Shown here in pieces: positions 18,244 through 26,690 of a stretch of DNA of 64,000 bases. The notes beneath the pieces were generated by a model that did not search any database, was not told where the DNA came from, and saw only the letters and a program-made list of their open reading frames with translations. Position 1 is the stretch's first letter. Each line of letters begins with the position of its first letter. The DNA is from Calothrix sp. NIES-3974. GTDB lineage: Bacteria; Cyanobacteriota; Cyanobacteriia; Cyanobacteriales; Nostocaceae. The position numbers and the translations under genes are program-made. The stretch spans positions 4,960,001 to 5,024,000 of the forward strand of contig NZ_AP018254.1 in NCBI RefSeq assembly GCF_002368395.1, read 5' to 3'.

Positions 18244-19998
18244 TTAATCGGAATTTGTGGTTGTTTTTGTTGTTTCTGAAGAATTAGGGGGATTAGAGTC
18301 GGTGGGGGAGGAAGAATTATTTTTGTTTTTTCCTTCTTGATTTTGTTGATTTTTACTTTTACGTCGAATAAAGAATAAGCATGTAAACAAGAAGTATGCA
18401 ATCGCGAAAAAGATAGTTCCCAGTATAAGGTGAGCAAGTATATCAAAGGGTAGATAGGGTGTTATTTTGGTTTGGGAATTGTTACTAGGGGTCGAATCTG
18501 GACTTAAAATTATGGAAATAGGTTGGGGGATAACTTCAGAGGTGACACCACTGACACCTAAACCTAAACCCAGGGAACCAAGTAAAATGTCCTCATTGCG
18601 ATCGCGTTCCCTTGCTTCTTCATGAAACTTGCGATCGCGTTCCCTTAATTCTTCATGAAAATGGTGGTCGTGTTCCCATAGTTCTTTTTGATGTGCGCGA
18701 TCGCTCTCTGTTTGGATAATAGCAATTAATGCTTTAATCGTATCTATGGTTTCACGATACAAGTTTTTGCTGGGGTTGAAATAATCCTGGTAAACTTTGA
18801 TTTGGGTAAGTAAGTTCTGACGACTATGAATCAAAACTTGTCTGAGGAAACCTAAATCGTCGTCAGGATTTTCTGGATAGTAAGTCTCCTTTAATTTTCG
18901 CAAAAAATACTCATAGTTACGAATATTAGTCAAAATCGTTGCATGATGAATTTCTAAATCTCGCAGGTGACGGGTATAGTCAAAATTATTTTTACTAGTT
19001 TCAATCAGTAAGTCTTTTAATCCTTGTAGTTTTTTATCTGTCTCATCTTGGGAATGCTTCTCAAAAAATTCCACTTTTTCTTTTAAATTCCGATAGAGTT
19101 CCCTTGCACTCACTGCACAGTAGATAGATTCAGAAAAAGCAAAATAGATGCGACTACGACAATGTAAAAGATTGATTAAAAGCTGATAATATTTACCCTC
19201 TGCTTCTTCTGTCTCTGTCCTTGGAAGTGCATTAAACCAGATAATAATATGTACATTTTCTCCTGGTTCTTCTATCCCATTATCGTATTCAAAAATAGGA
19301 CTACCAAGAAATGTACCGAAATTTAGAGATTTTTGGATTTGTTTTTTTGATATAGATTTTTTTTGTTGACTTAGTAAACACTCAAGACACTCTAAAGCTA
19401 AATCAGTATCAGTTTTTTCCTTGTCATTTTCTTCTATATGTAGCTTTGTAAATAAGACTAATGTTTGTCCTAGGGATGCTTGAAAATTCTCAGGAAAAAA
19501 GAATCCATCTGGATTTAATTTAGCTATATCTTGAAGGTCAACAATTGTATCCCTATCATCACTTTCATTATTTTCTCCGTCATCTATATTTCCATGACAG
19601 AAACGTAAGGTAATATCAATCGCAAAGGAATCATTCAATTGTAGAGGATAGACCTCACCAGTGATTTGATGTTTAGTTTGAGAATTAGTTTTAGGAACAG
19701 AGAAATGTAATAATTTCTCTGTTCCATTGGTATTTCCTAATAGTTCCAGATAATCTTTTTCTGGGTAATCGGGACTTGCTGGTACACCGACTTCTAGGTT
19801 ATCTTCATTTCGTTTATTTTTCGTTTTGAAAAGTTTTGCTTTTAAGTCTTGTAGCTCAGGAACTTGCAGCTTCTCACCCAGTTTTTTACATTGATTCCAG
19901 AGATGGTCAGCATTCTCGACCATTTTTTTGGAACCTTCAGACAAATCATTTCGTAGATGAAAAGCATATAGGGTCAGTTTGGGATTGATTAATTTCAT
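18244..19998 (-). CDS. coiled-coil protein with C-terminal membrane segments, CHAT-operon partner
   Basis: The protein has 584 residues from an ATG at 19998. Residues 1-300 form a mixed alpha/beta region of unknown family (MKLINPKLTLYAFHLRNDL; later HIIIWFNALPRTE). Residues 300-470 are long helices with charged heptads, ending in an 11-residue unit repeated three times (EELRERDRKFH type) that is encoded by a 33-bp tandem DNA repeat at 18596-18694. A glycine-rich hydrophobic segment (LLGSLGLGLGVSGV, about 471-490) and a strong transmembrane helix (about 519-544) follow, then a basic, Ser/Thr/Asn-rich tail of 37 residues. It is the third gene after the CHAT protease and small protein, 38 bp downstream. 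From its position and architecture it may be the membrane-acting effector or the protease substrate. That role is inference only. Confidence 0.7.
   Translation of the reverse strand: MKLINPKLTLYAFHLRNDLSEGSKKMVENADHLWNQCKKLGEKLQVPELQDLKAKLFKTKNKRNEDNLEVGVPASPDYPEKDYLELLGNTNGTEKLLHFSVPKTNSQTKHQITGEVYPLQLNDSFAIDITLRFCHGNIDDGENNESDDRDTIVDLQDIAKLNPDGFFFPENFQASLGQTLVLFTKLHIEENDKEKTDTDLALECLECLLSQQKKSISKKQIQKSLNFGTFLGSPIFEYDNGIEEPGENVHIIIWFNALPRTETEEAEGKYYQLLINLLHCRSRIYFAFSESIYCAVSARELYRNLKEKVEFFEKHSQDETDKKLQGLKDLLIETSKNNFDYTRHLRDLEIHHATILTNIRNYEYFLRKLKETYYPENPDDDLGFLRQVLIHSRQNLLTQIKVYQDYFNPSKNLYRETIDTIKALIAIIQTESDRAHQKELWEHDHHFHEELRERDRKFHEEARERDRNEDILLGSLGLGLGVSGVTSEVIPQPISIILSPDSTPSNNSQTKITPYLPFDILAHLILGTIFFAIAYFLFTCLFFIRRKSKNQQNQEGKNKNNSSSPTDSNPPNSSETTKTTTNSD
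18596..18694 (-). repeat. 33-bp tandem repeat with HIP1 sites inside the CHAT-operon membrane gene
   Basis: Units at 18596-18628 and 18629-18661 are nearly identical and each contains GCGATCGC. A third, degenerate unit lies at 18662-18694. They keep the frame and encode three 11-residue helical units. Confidence 0.85.
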
Positions 19999-20036
19999 AT
20001 GGTTGGTTCATCTTTGATAAATTTTGTCGTGCATTC

Positions 20037-20384
20037 CTAAGTTTCTACAGATGGATTCTGATTGTAATGTTTCAGATTACTTCTTTTAATTGCGTTCTCT
20101 AAAGCTTTTTTATTGATGTTCGGATTAGATGGAGGGACATTACCTTTTTTACTTCCAGGAGTTCTTTCATAACTCTCTATAGACATAAGTTTTATTTGAA
20201 CATCCAGAATCTCAGGTTTATTTTCATACCAAGTTGAGATTTCCCGCGAAATCACCTCGTTGTCATCCGGTAGGGAATCAATTAATTTCTCTAATTCTCC
20301 ATAATCAGCAGGAGAAAATAAAGATGGTTGATGCTCCAAGAAAGAAATAAAAATAGCGATATTTTGGTCGTAATCAAATGACAT
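20037..20384 (-). CDS. small protein between CHAT protease and membrane protein
   Basis: The protein has 115 residues from an ATG at 20382-20384. Residues 1-70 look like a compact helical bundle (FISFLEHQPSLFSPADYGELEKLIDSLPDD, then ISREISTWYE). The tail from residue 75 is polar and disordered, then ends in a basic helix (NINKKALENAIKRSNLK). The compact N-terminal bundle is of the size and style of effector-associated or death-like adaptor domains that couple CHAT or caspase-type proteases to partners, but no family match can be claimed. It sits 53 bp after the CHAT gene and 38 bp before the membrane protein gene, which suggests one transcript and a shared function. Confidence 0.65.
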   Translation of the reverse strand: MSFDYDQNIAIFISFLEHQPSLFSPADYGELEKLIDSLPDDNEVISREISTWYENKPEILDVQIKLMSIESYERTPGSKKGNVPPSNPNINKKALENAIKRSNLKHYNQNPSVET

Positions 20385-20437
20385 TGACGTGTTGATGTAT
20401 TTTCTATGATAAAATTACAGAAATGTATAATCGGACA

Positions 20438-22609
20438 TTATTGATAACTGCCAAACGGACAAAAACCAGCCCAAAAATAGGGTGAAGCAAAGGGTTGACT
20501 ATCATTGGGATAGGTTTTTAAAAACACCCTGACTTGAATACGGTGATGGACATCAGGAAACTTAATCAAGATGAATTTCAATAATTCTGCTTTGGTTTGA
20601 GTACGTAGCCATTTTTGAGCTTCATTAAGGGCTAAGTATACACCACAAACACCAGAGGATTGATGATGATTTAATTGCAAATTCTCATAAAATCGTATCA
20701 TCAATAAAGCAGTAGAAAAATCATCCACAGACCACAAACTACCAACAACATTTGGACTACCAGCGTAGATAAATCCACTAGGAAAGCCGATATATTCCTT
20801 GTTGATATCATCAAAATCAGTTAAACCAGTTTCACAAGCAGAAAGGGTGACAAGACGGCAATTGGGTAATTTCCATGTCAAGATATCTGACATGGTGAGA
20901 CATTGCTCTAAATCAATTTTTCCTGATTTTACGGATATATATCGTGATGGATCTGCATGGGAAGGAATTACCTTTAGGAAAGAATTCGCTAACAGTAAAC
21001 CTGATTGCAATGGACATTGAAAATCAAAGTAGCCATGACAGGAAAAATGCAACCACTTAACATTATATATTTTCTTTTTGTAAGGTGATTTAGTTAGAGC
21101 AATTTTTGTGGCTTTTTTCTTGGCTAAAACAGAATAATTACCTGTAAATGTGGATGCGATCGCTTCGACTTCTACATCTGTATAAGCTAGGTCTTCAGTG
21201 GGATTTTGAATTGCAAACAAATTATTATCTGAGTTAGTATTATTCGTTTTTTGCTGTTGCTGAAATTTTTGTTGAGCAATTTTTAAGAGTTGGCAATTTG
21301 GTACATAACCTACCCCTTGGCTAAATCTATCAATTATGTAATCCCCATTTTTTAATGGTAAAACATGAAGGGGTAATAAGTGTAACAAAAGATGGGGAAT
21401 AAAAATAAGTTGTTGGATATGATGTGGTATCAGGGAGATAATTTCATCGATGTGTATAATTTCTGCTAATCCTTGGAGACTTTCTGCTAAATTATTTTTC
21501 CATCTTTGTTTATCTTGATTATAAAGTTGAATATGTCTGGTATACCAATTTTGTAATTGTCTTAAATCTTGCTTGCTTGACTTCCACTTGATTGGTTCTC
21601 CTTGCTGATGAGTGATAATAAATAAACAAAAATAATCTTGGAGGATATATAGTTCAATGATTGCAGTATTATCGTTTAACAGATGTTGAATATCCTTGTA
21701 CTTAATTGGCTGTTCAGCATGATTGTCTCGATAACTTTGACGGAGTTGATTAATTCTAGCGTAGTCAAGGTTTTGAGAGAATAAATTCCGAGTATTATCA
21801 GTTATGGATAATTGAGATGCTGATTGATGATAAATGTTTGGATCCAGTTTTTTCCTTTCTAGTAATAATCTTTGATTTTCCTGTTCTATTTCTTCCCTGA
21901 TTTGTCGCAATTTTTCTTGATTATCCACTTCCGAATTCATCTTCAAGGATAAATCCTGAAGCACAAGTAATTCTAATAAACTGCGGGTTTTACTACGTTC
22001 AATATATTCTACAGCCTGGTTATACAGCTTTAGTTCCAGACAAGTATCTACCATTTCTTGATAAAGCCTTTGCCATTGGATATCATCTTTTTCAACAGTT
22101 TCAACCACCATGAATTCGATAATATCAATTGCTTCCTTAAAAGATTTATATCCAAAATCTAGAAGATGTTGTTGTTTATATATCAAACCTAAATGATACA
22201 GTATATCTGCATGATATCGAGGAAATACATCACGAGTTAAAACTTCTAAAGCCAAGTTATATCCAGTAATAGCAACTTCTAGATGGCTTTTTTGAAGACC
22301 CAGGGGACACCTCTGAATTAAATTACTAAACCTAACAATATTGATGGCAAGATTTTTGGCTTTTTCTGACCCTAGTTCCAGTAATCTACTTTTGACCCAA
22401 TTCCTTAATAAGCTAGGAAAATTATGGTCAAATAAATATTGATGAGCTTGTAGTAATGAGTAAAATTGCTCCGAACGGCCTTGATTATCAGCTGTAAATT
22501 GTAGTAATTGTATTAATAGTTCTAGTTGATTTTTGCTGTGAGATTTCGATAGTAATCTTAGTCTTGCTGTGAACAGATGAATAATATCTATGAACAAATT
22601 AATTACCAT
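20438..22609 (-). CDS. TPR-CHAT domain cysteine protease
   Basis: The protein has 723 residues from the ATG at 22607-22609, preceded by AAGAGAA; the frame opens at a TTG 33 codons upstream. Residues 1-230 are helical, TPR-like repeats (ILYHLGLIYKQQHLLDFGYK; MVDTCLELKLYNQAVEY). A coiled-coil linker follows (REEIEQENQRLLLERKK). The C-terminal 400 residues are a complete CHAT domain: PLHVLPLKNGDYIIDRF, then WLHFSCHGYF with the catalytic His at about residue 525, then VTLSACETGL with the catalytic Cys at about residue 592, and GFIYAGSPNVVGSLWSVDD. Both catalytic residues are present. CHAT proteases (caspase HetF/separase-like clan) act in cell-death and conflict systems, and in differentiation as HetF. 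First gene of a three-gene operon. Confidence 0.88.
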   Translation of the reverse strand: MVINLFIDIIHLFTARLRLLSKSHSKNQLELLIQLLQFTADNQGRSEQFYSLLQAHQYLFDHNFPSLLRNWVKSRLLELGSEKAKNLAINIVRFSNLIQRCPLGLQKSHLEVAITGYNLALEVLTRDVFPRYHADILYHLGLIYKQQHLLDFGYKSFKEAIDIIEFMVVETVEKDDIQWQRLYQEMVDTCLELKLYNQAVEYIERSKTRSLLELLVLQDLSLKMNSEVDNQEKLRQIREEIEQENQRLLLERKKLDPNIYHQSASQLSITDNTRNLFSQNLDYARINQLRQSYRDNHAEQPIKYKDIQHLLNDNTAIIELYILQDYFCLFIITHQQGEPIKWKSSKQDLRQLQNWYTRHIQLYNQDKQRWKNNLAESLQGLAEIIHIDEIISLIPHHIQQLIFIPHLLLHLLPLHVLPLKNGDYIIDRFSQGVGYVPNCQLLKIAQQKFQQQQKTNNTNSDNNLFAIQNPTEDLAYTDVEVEAIASTFTGNYSVLAKKKATKIALTKSPYKKKIYNVKWLHFSCHGYFDFQCPLQSGLLLANSFLKVIPSHADPSRYISVKSGKIDLEQCLTMSDILTWKLPNCRLVTLSACETGLTDFDDINKEYIGFPSGFIYAGSPNVVGSLWSVDDFSTALLMIRFYENLQLNHHQSSGVCGVYLALNEAQKWLRTQTKAELLKFILIKFPDVHHRIQVRVFLKTYPNDSQPFASPYFWAGFCPFGSYQ

Positions 22610-23387
22610 TACCAATATTTCTCTTTGCTCAGATTTTTCCGTGCTATGCACGGAGAATATAATTAATAAGTTTTTAAAAACCTCTTTCAATAGAACAGAA
22701 CAACCCAAGAGTTAAAAGAAACACACACTAAATTTCCAACCCTCTGTGTTTCTTGAAGGTAATCATTGCCTGTTAATCACAAAATTCCACAGATGAGAAA
22801 ATTTTTCTCAAAATCATTAGGCATATACAGCCTTTCCCAAGCACCCGAAGTATACCTAAATTGCTTTAGGGATTATCAAAAATACAAGCAGATTTAAAAT
22901 CGTATCTCACTAGACCGGGAACTACTATAATTTGTTCATGTAGTATGTTAATTATCATATTCCCATCTACCTATAGCTATTTGTTAGATAAATAACGATA
23001 TCAATAAACTTCATGATTCTTTATAGTCTATCCTCAAGATTATAGATAAAATAAAATTATTTATTTTAGGAATCCTATTTGAATACTGAAGTAACTTGAG
23101 TAGGTAGGAAACGGAGGTGCATATACTTAGTTTGCAATGATTTTGGTACAGTCTTGACTAGACTATGACTGTATTGCGGATTTTTGGAATCCGATCTAGA
23201 GACGACCTGTCGGTCATCTCTATTGCGTTATACCAACAAAAATCACAGTATTCCGATATACAGCAGATTGCAGTTTTTCGGAGGTACGTTGTTGAAATTT
23301 TCAAAGCTTGTGAGATCAAGATTTATGATAACATGCTTTCACCCAACAAGTTAAAAGCAAAATTTAAAAGGTATTCATCATTTATTT
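22610..23387. other. intergenic gap upstream of the CHAT operon
   Basis: About 780 bp of AT-rich sequence between two minus-strand genes that must contain the CHAT operon promoter, though no box could be placed with confidence. Near 23196-23225 is a degenerate copy of the GAGACGACC palindrome. A 77-codon plus-strand frame (23165-23398) that overlaps it is not accepted as a gene. Confidence 0.5.
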
Positions 23388-25487
23388 TTACCTTTTAATG
23401 TTGTGTCCTGTATTCTCAATGCGAAGATAACTGGTTTCAACTTGTTGGATTAATTCTTGTAAATTAGTGGCTGCGGGTAAACATTTTAACCCCTGACAAA
23501 CTAAACCGATGCTATCCACGGGGGGTGGAGATACTTTGGCTATAACTGTGCAGGGTAAATATTTACTGAGGAGAGGGGAAATTTGAGGTGTGTCAACGCG
23601 AACTAAGGTACAATTGCGATACCAATCTAGGGCTGTAAATAAGCTGGGACATGCTTGGGGTGTTTGTTGCATGACACTGCGAAAGGCTTTTAAACCCGCA
23701 GCAGCTCGGTCTAAATACTGTAAATCATCCGTTAACAAAGCTAAACGGACTAAATTAGCGATCGCAATTCCATTGGCTGATGGTGTGGCATTATCTTGGT
23801 AGTTGCGTTCGCGGATAATTAGGTCTTGGCTGTTGTCGCTGGCTGCGTTAAAATATCCAGATAACTCCTGGCTCCAGAGGTATTGATCGAATTCGGCTTG
23901 TAGTGCGATCGCGTTTTGTAACCATTCGTCGCTACTGCTATTTTCCTCAGCTAATGCGGCTTGGTGTAAGTCGAGTAGGGCTTTGATGAAAAGTGCGTAA
24001 TCCTCGGATTGGGCTAATACATGGGGTTTACCGTCGTAGTTGAGGCGATAAAATCTACCATCGACAAATTGGTATTCTAGAATAAAGTTAGCTGCCTTTG
24101 TGGCCAATTCGAGATATTTCCTCTCTCCAAACACAGCAAAAGCTCGTGCTAAACCGGAAATCATCAAACTATTCCAAGCCACAATCATTTTGGTGTCGGT
24201 GACGGGGGGGATTCGTCCTGACCAATTGACGGTTTTTGCCTCCTGATTATTTCGTGCTGGGGAAAATGTGGGTAAATTATCAGCAGTATCACCGTAGCGT
24301 CCAGCAAATAATTTTTCCAGGGTGACTTCCAAACTCGGACTCAACTCCCCCGCTTGTCGGCGTTGCAAAACGTTTTTACCTTCAAAATTACCATTAACGC
24401 TAACATGAAAATGCTGTTGTAATTCCGTTAATTCGTCCGGAGAAAGCAGCGATCGCAGTTCCTCCCAACTCCACACATAAAAAGCTCCTTCCTCTGGTTC
24501 CCGTTCCTCCTTGCTCACAAAGCTATCCGCATCCTGAGCTGCATAGAAATAGCCCTGGGGTGCAGTCATTTCCCTTGCTAACCAGGTTACTGTTTTGCTA
24601 ATAGCTCGAACAAAAGCAGGTTCGGAAAATCCCGCACTCCACAAATTTGCCAAATACTCCACAATTTGTCCATTGTCGTAGAGCATCTTTTCAAAATGGG
24701 GTACAGTCCAAGTTGGATCAACCGTATAACGGTGGAATCCCCCCGCTACATGGTCAAAAATACCACCTAATGCCAAATCTAAACCCCGTTGTCTACAAAC
24801 TTCTTCAGCATCGTACTGGCTTTCCCAACCAAAGCGTAATCCTGACAGAGCCAATTCCCCATAGGGCATCATGGGAAAACTGTTACCATACTGATTCGGT
24901 GTAATAATTCCCACACTAGTCAACCAACCCCGTGATAACAAATCCCGGTCTTCCGTTTCGCTGACACCATCGACTTCCAACATTGCTGCACTTAACAGGG
25001 ATTCCAGAATTATCCCCTTACGCTTTGCCAAGTCAGCCTTTTCCTGGTCATAATAATTCCGCAGAGCTTGTAAAACCTGTAAAAAACCTGGTCTACCGTA
25101 GCGAGGTTCTAAAGGAAAATAGGTTCCCGCATAGAAAGGTACTAAATCATCCGGTGATAAAAACACATTTAACGGCCAACCCCCCTGACCGCTCATCATT
25201 TGTAACGCCTGCATATAGATACTATCAATATCTGGGCGTTCTTCTCGATCCACTTTGATCGGCAAAAAATTTGCATTCAGATACTCCGCGATCGCAGGAT
25301 CTGAAAAAGCTTCTCCCTCCATCACTGTACACCAATGACAGCTAGAATATCCAATCGATAAAAAAATCGGTTTATCTTCAACCTTTGCAGTGGTTAAGGC
25401 TTCATCGCACCACATCCACCAATCAATCGGATTTTCCGCATGTTTGCGCAAATATAAACTTTCAGCCTGAGCAAGACGGTTTGTCAT
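23388..25487 (-). CDS. thioredoxin-domain protein, YyaL/SSP411 family (DUF255)
   Basis: The protein has 699 residues from an ATG at 25485-25487. The N-terminal 170 residues are the DUF255 thioredoxin-like domain (NRLAQAESLYLRKHAENPIDW; GYSSCHWCTVME with a CxxC; KVDREERPDID; GGWPLNVFLSPD). The rest is an alpha/alpha-toroid of the glycosidase type (GGFHRYTVDPTWTVPHFEKMLYDN; NSLMISGLARAF; NATPSANGIAI). This conserved family, including bacterial YyaL and mammalian spermatogenesis-associated protein 20, has an unsettled biochemical role. Length and all family blocks look intact. It is a single gene flanked by long gaps. Confidence 0.93.
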   Translation of the reverse strand: MTNRLAQAESLYLRKHAENPIDWWMWCDEALTTAKVEDKPIFLSIGYSSCHWCTVMEGEAFSDPAIAEYLNANFLPIKVDREERPDIDSIYMQALQMMSGQGGWPLNVFLSPDDLVPFYAGTYFPLEPRYGRPGFLQVLQALRNYYDQEKADLAKRKGIILESLLSAAMLEVDGVSETEDRDLLSRGWLTSVGIITPNQYGNSFPMMPYGELALSGLRFGWESQYDAEEVCRQRGLDLALGGIFDHVAGGFHRYTVDPTWTVPHFEKMLYDNGQIVEYLANLWSAGFSEPAFVRAISKTVTWLAREMTAPQGYFYAAQDADSFVSKEEREPEEGAFYVWSWEELRSLLSPDELTELQQHFHVSVNGNFEGKNVLQRRQAGELSPSLEVTLEKLFAGRYGDTADNLPTFSPARNNQEAKTVNWSGRIPPVTDTKMIVAWNSLMISGLARAFAVFGERKYLELATKAANFILEYQFVDGRFYRLNYDGKPHVLAQSEDYALFIKALLDLHQAALAEENSSSDEWLQNAIALQAEFDQYLWSQELSGYFNAASDNSQDLIIRERNYQDNATPSANGIAIANLVRLALLTDDLQYLDRAAAGLKAFRSVMQQTPQACPSLFTALDWYRNCTLVRVDTPQISPLLSKYLPCTVIAKVSPPPVDSIGLVCQGLKCLPAATNLQELIQQVETSYLRIENTGHNIKR

Positions 25488-26061
25488 GATTCCCCATTAG
25501 CCATAGCTACGTCCTTTACCGCTCAGTTTAACGAATTATGGCTGCTATATGTCTACACTAGCTTGAAAGGGTAGGGATTAGGGAGTAGGGAGTGGAGAAA
25601 TCCCAAGAGAAGCTGTGCTACGCGCATCTACAGTTCTGGTGTAGGCAGTATAATCGGTTATGCATTTAAGCAAGTAAAGACAATAGTAAAGACGCGATAT
25701 AGCCTCTTTCAGAGGAGCTGAACGCTAACGTGTCTCTATATATTACAAGAATTAGAGGGGATTTTAGTCGCAAAAAGCTCTTTCCAAATAGACCTATGGA
25801 GTTCAAAAAGCTTGCATTTGTAATTTGTAATTTTTTAGAGCCAAACTATTCCCTGTAGAGACGCGACATGTCGCGTCTCTCCCTGTTCCCTAACTAACCT
25901 CACGAAAAAACTTTTTCCGCAGACCCTAGTTATGTGATTTATACAAGTTTTCGCTTATGTAGGCTACTCCTCAAGGAACAGGAATAAATGATAATTTTTC
26001 CTATCTACTAATTTATCTGTTTCAGCCGTTCCGAAATACTTGATTCTGTATTGCCAAACAA
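25488..26061. other. intergenic gap with palindromes
   Basis: No gene is supported. It contains a perfect 22-bp palindrome at 25858-25879 (GAGACGCGACA core with its inverse) and a degenerate one near 25690-25740, plus short GTAGGGAGTAGGG tracts near 25570. Confidence 0.55.
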
Positions 26062-26223
26062 TTATTTTGGTAATGCGGAAGAATCAAATAACCATGCAAT
26101 TGGATTTACCTCATTTACCGCCACCGGATATCTGCTACCAGATGCACCTGTTTTCGCACTAATTACAAACACCAAATGGAGCAAAAAAGTTATAATTATA
26201 GCTTGTAAAAGTCTTTCCCGCAT
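26062..26223 (-). CDS. small secreted or membrane peptide, 53 residues
   Basis: On the minus strand an ATG at 26221-26223 is preceded by GAGGAG with an 8-nt spacer, one of the best ribosome-binding sites in the window. The 53-residue product starts MRERLLQAIIITFLL and has a basic start, a hydrophobic core of about 17 residues (to FVISA), a small-residue region (KTGASGS) that could be a cleavage site, and a mature part ending WLFDSSALPK. That is a classic signal-peptide layout. No homologue is recognised. An overlapping frame of 63 codons on the other strand lacks these signals. Neighbours are repeats on both sides. Function unknown. Confidence 0.5.
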   Translation of the reverse strand: MRERLLQAIIITFLLHLVFVISAKTGASGSRYPVAVNEVNPIAWLFDSSALPK

Positions 26224-26690
26224 TAGCCTTGCTCCTCATTAACGAATTATTACACCCGGCTCCTATCACACCGAATCTTAAACATAAATAAATAAACTGA
26301 ATATTCACTCATGCACCCATATCTTGATTATATCCGGAAATTCTCTGCTCAAAGTGCAGATAACTTTACCAAACAGTATCTTCATCTAATTAATACACAG
26401 CCAATATGAATTTTTAACTTGTCAATTTTGATGAAAATATTTTATTAAATGTGAATAGGGAATAGGAAGAGACGACTCGTCGGGTCGTCTCTACAGGGAA
26501 TAGGGAGTAGCCATCTCGTAGATGCAGGTAGCACAGTTTCTCTTGGAGATGAGAAACTGCTTGCTTGTACGTCTTAGTCTATCTAATAGTCCAGCACATA
26601 AGTTCAGTGAAATGATATTATTAGGAAAGCGCTAAAGTGCAACTACGTACTTTTTATTACAAGCCGCTACGGGTCTAGACTTCTCCCTAT
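26224..26690. other. intergenic gap upstream of the small peptide gene
   Basis: About 467 bp without a gene. It contains a palindrome at 26468-26492 (AGAGACGAC / GTCGTCTCT arms) and a stretch near 26510-26560 with short inverted motifs. It also holds the region downstream of gcvP; no terminator was identified. Confidence 0.5.

Noticed and set aside
23165-23398. 77-codon plus-strand open frame upstream of the YyaL-type gene
   Set aside because: Overlaps a degenerate palindrome and the end of the neighbouring gene; no start signal and no protein-like conservation.
26051-26242. 63-codon plus-strand open frame
   Set aside because: It is the antisense shadow of the 53-residue minus-strand gene, which has the ribosome-binding site and signal-peptide pattern.
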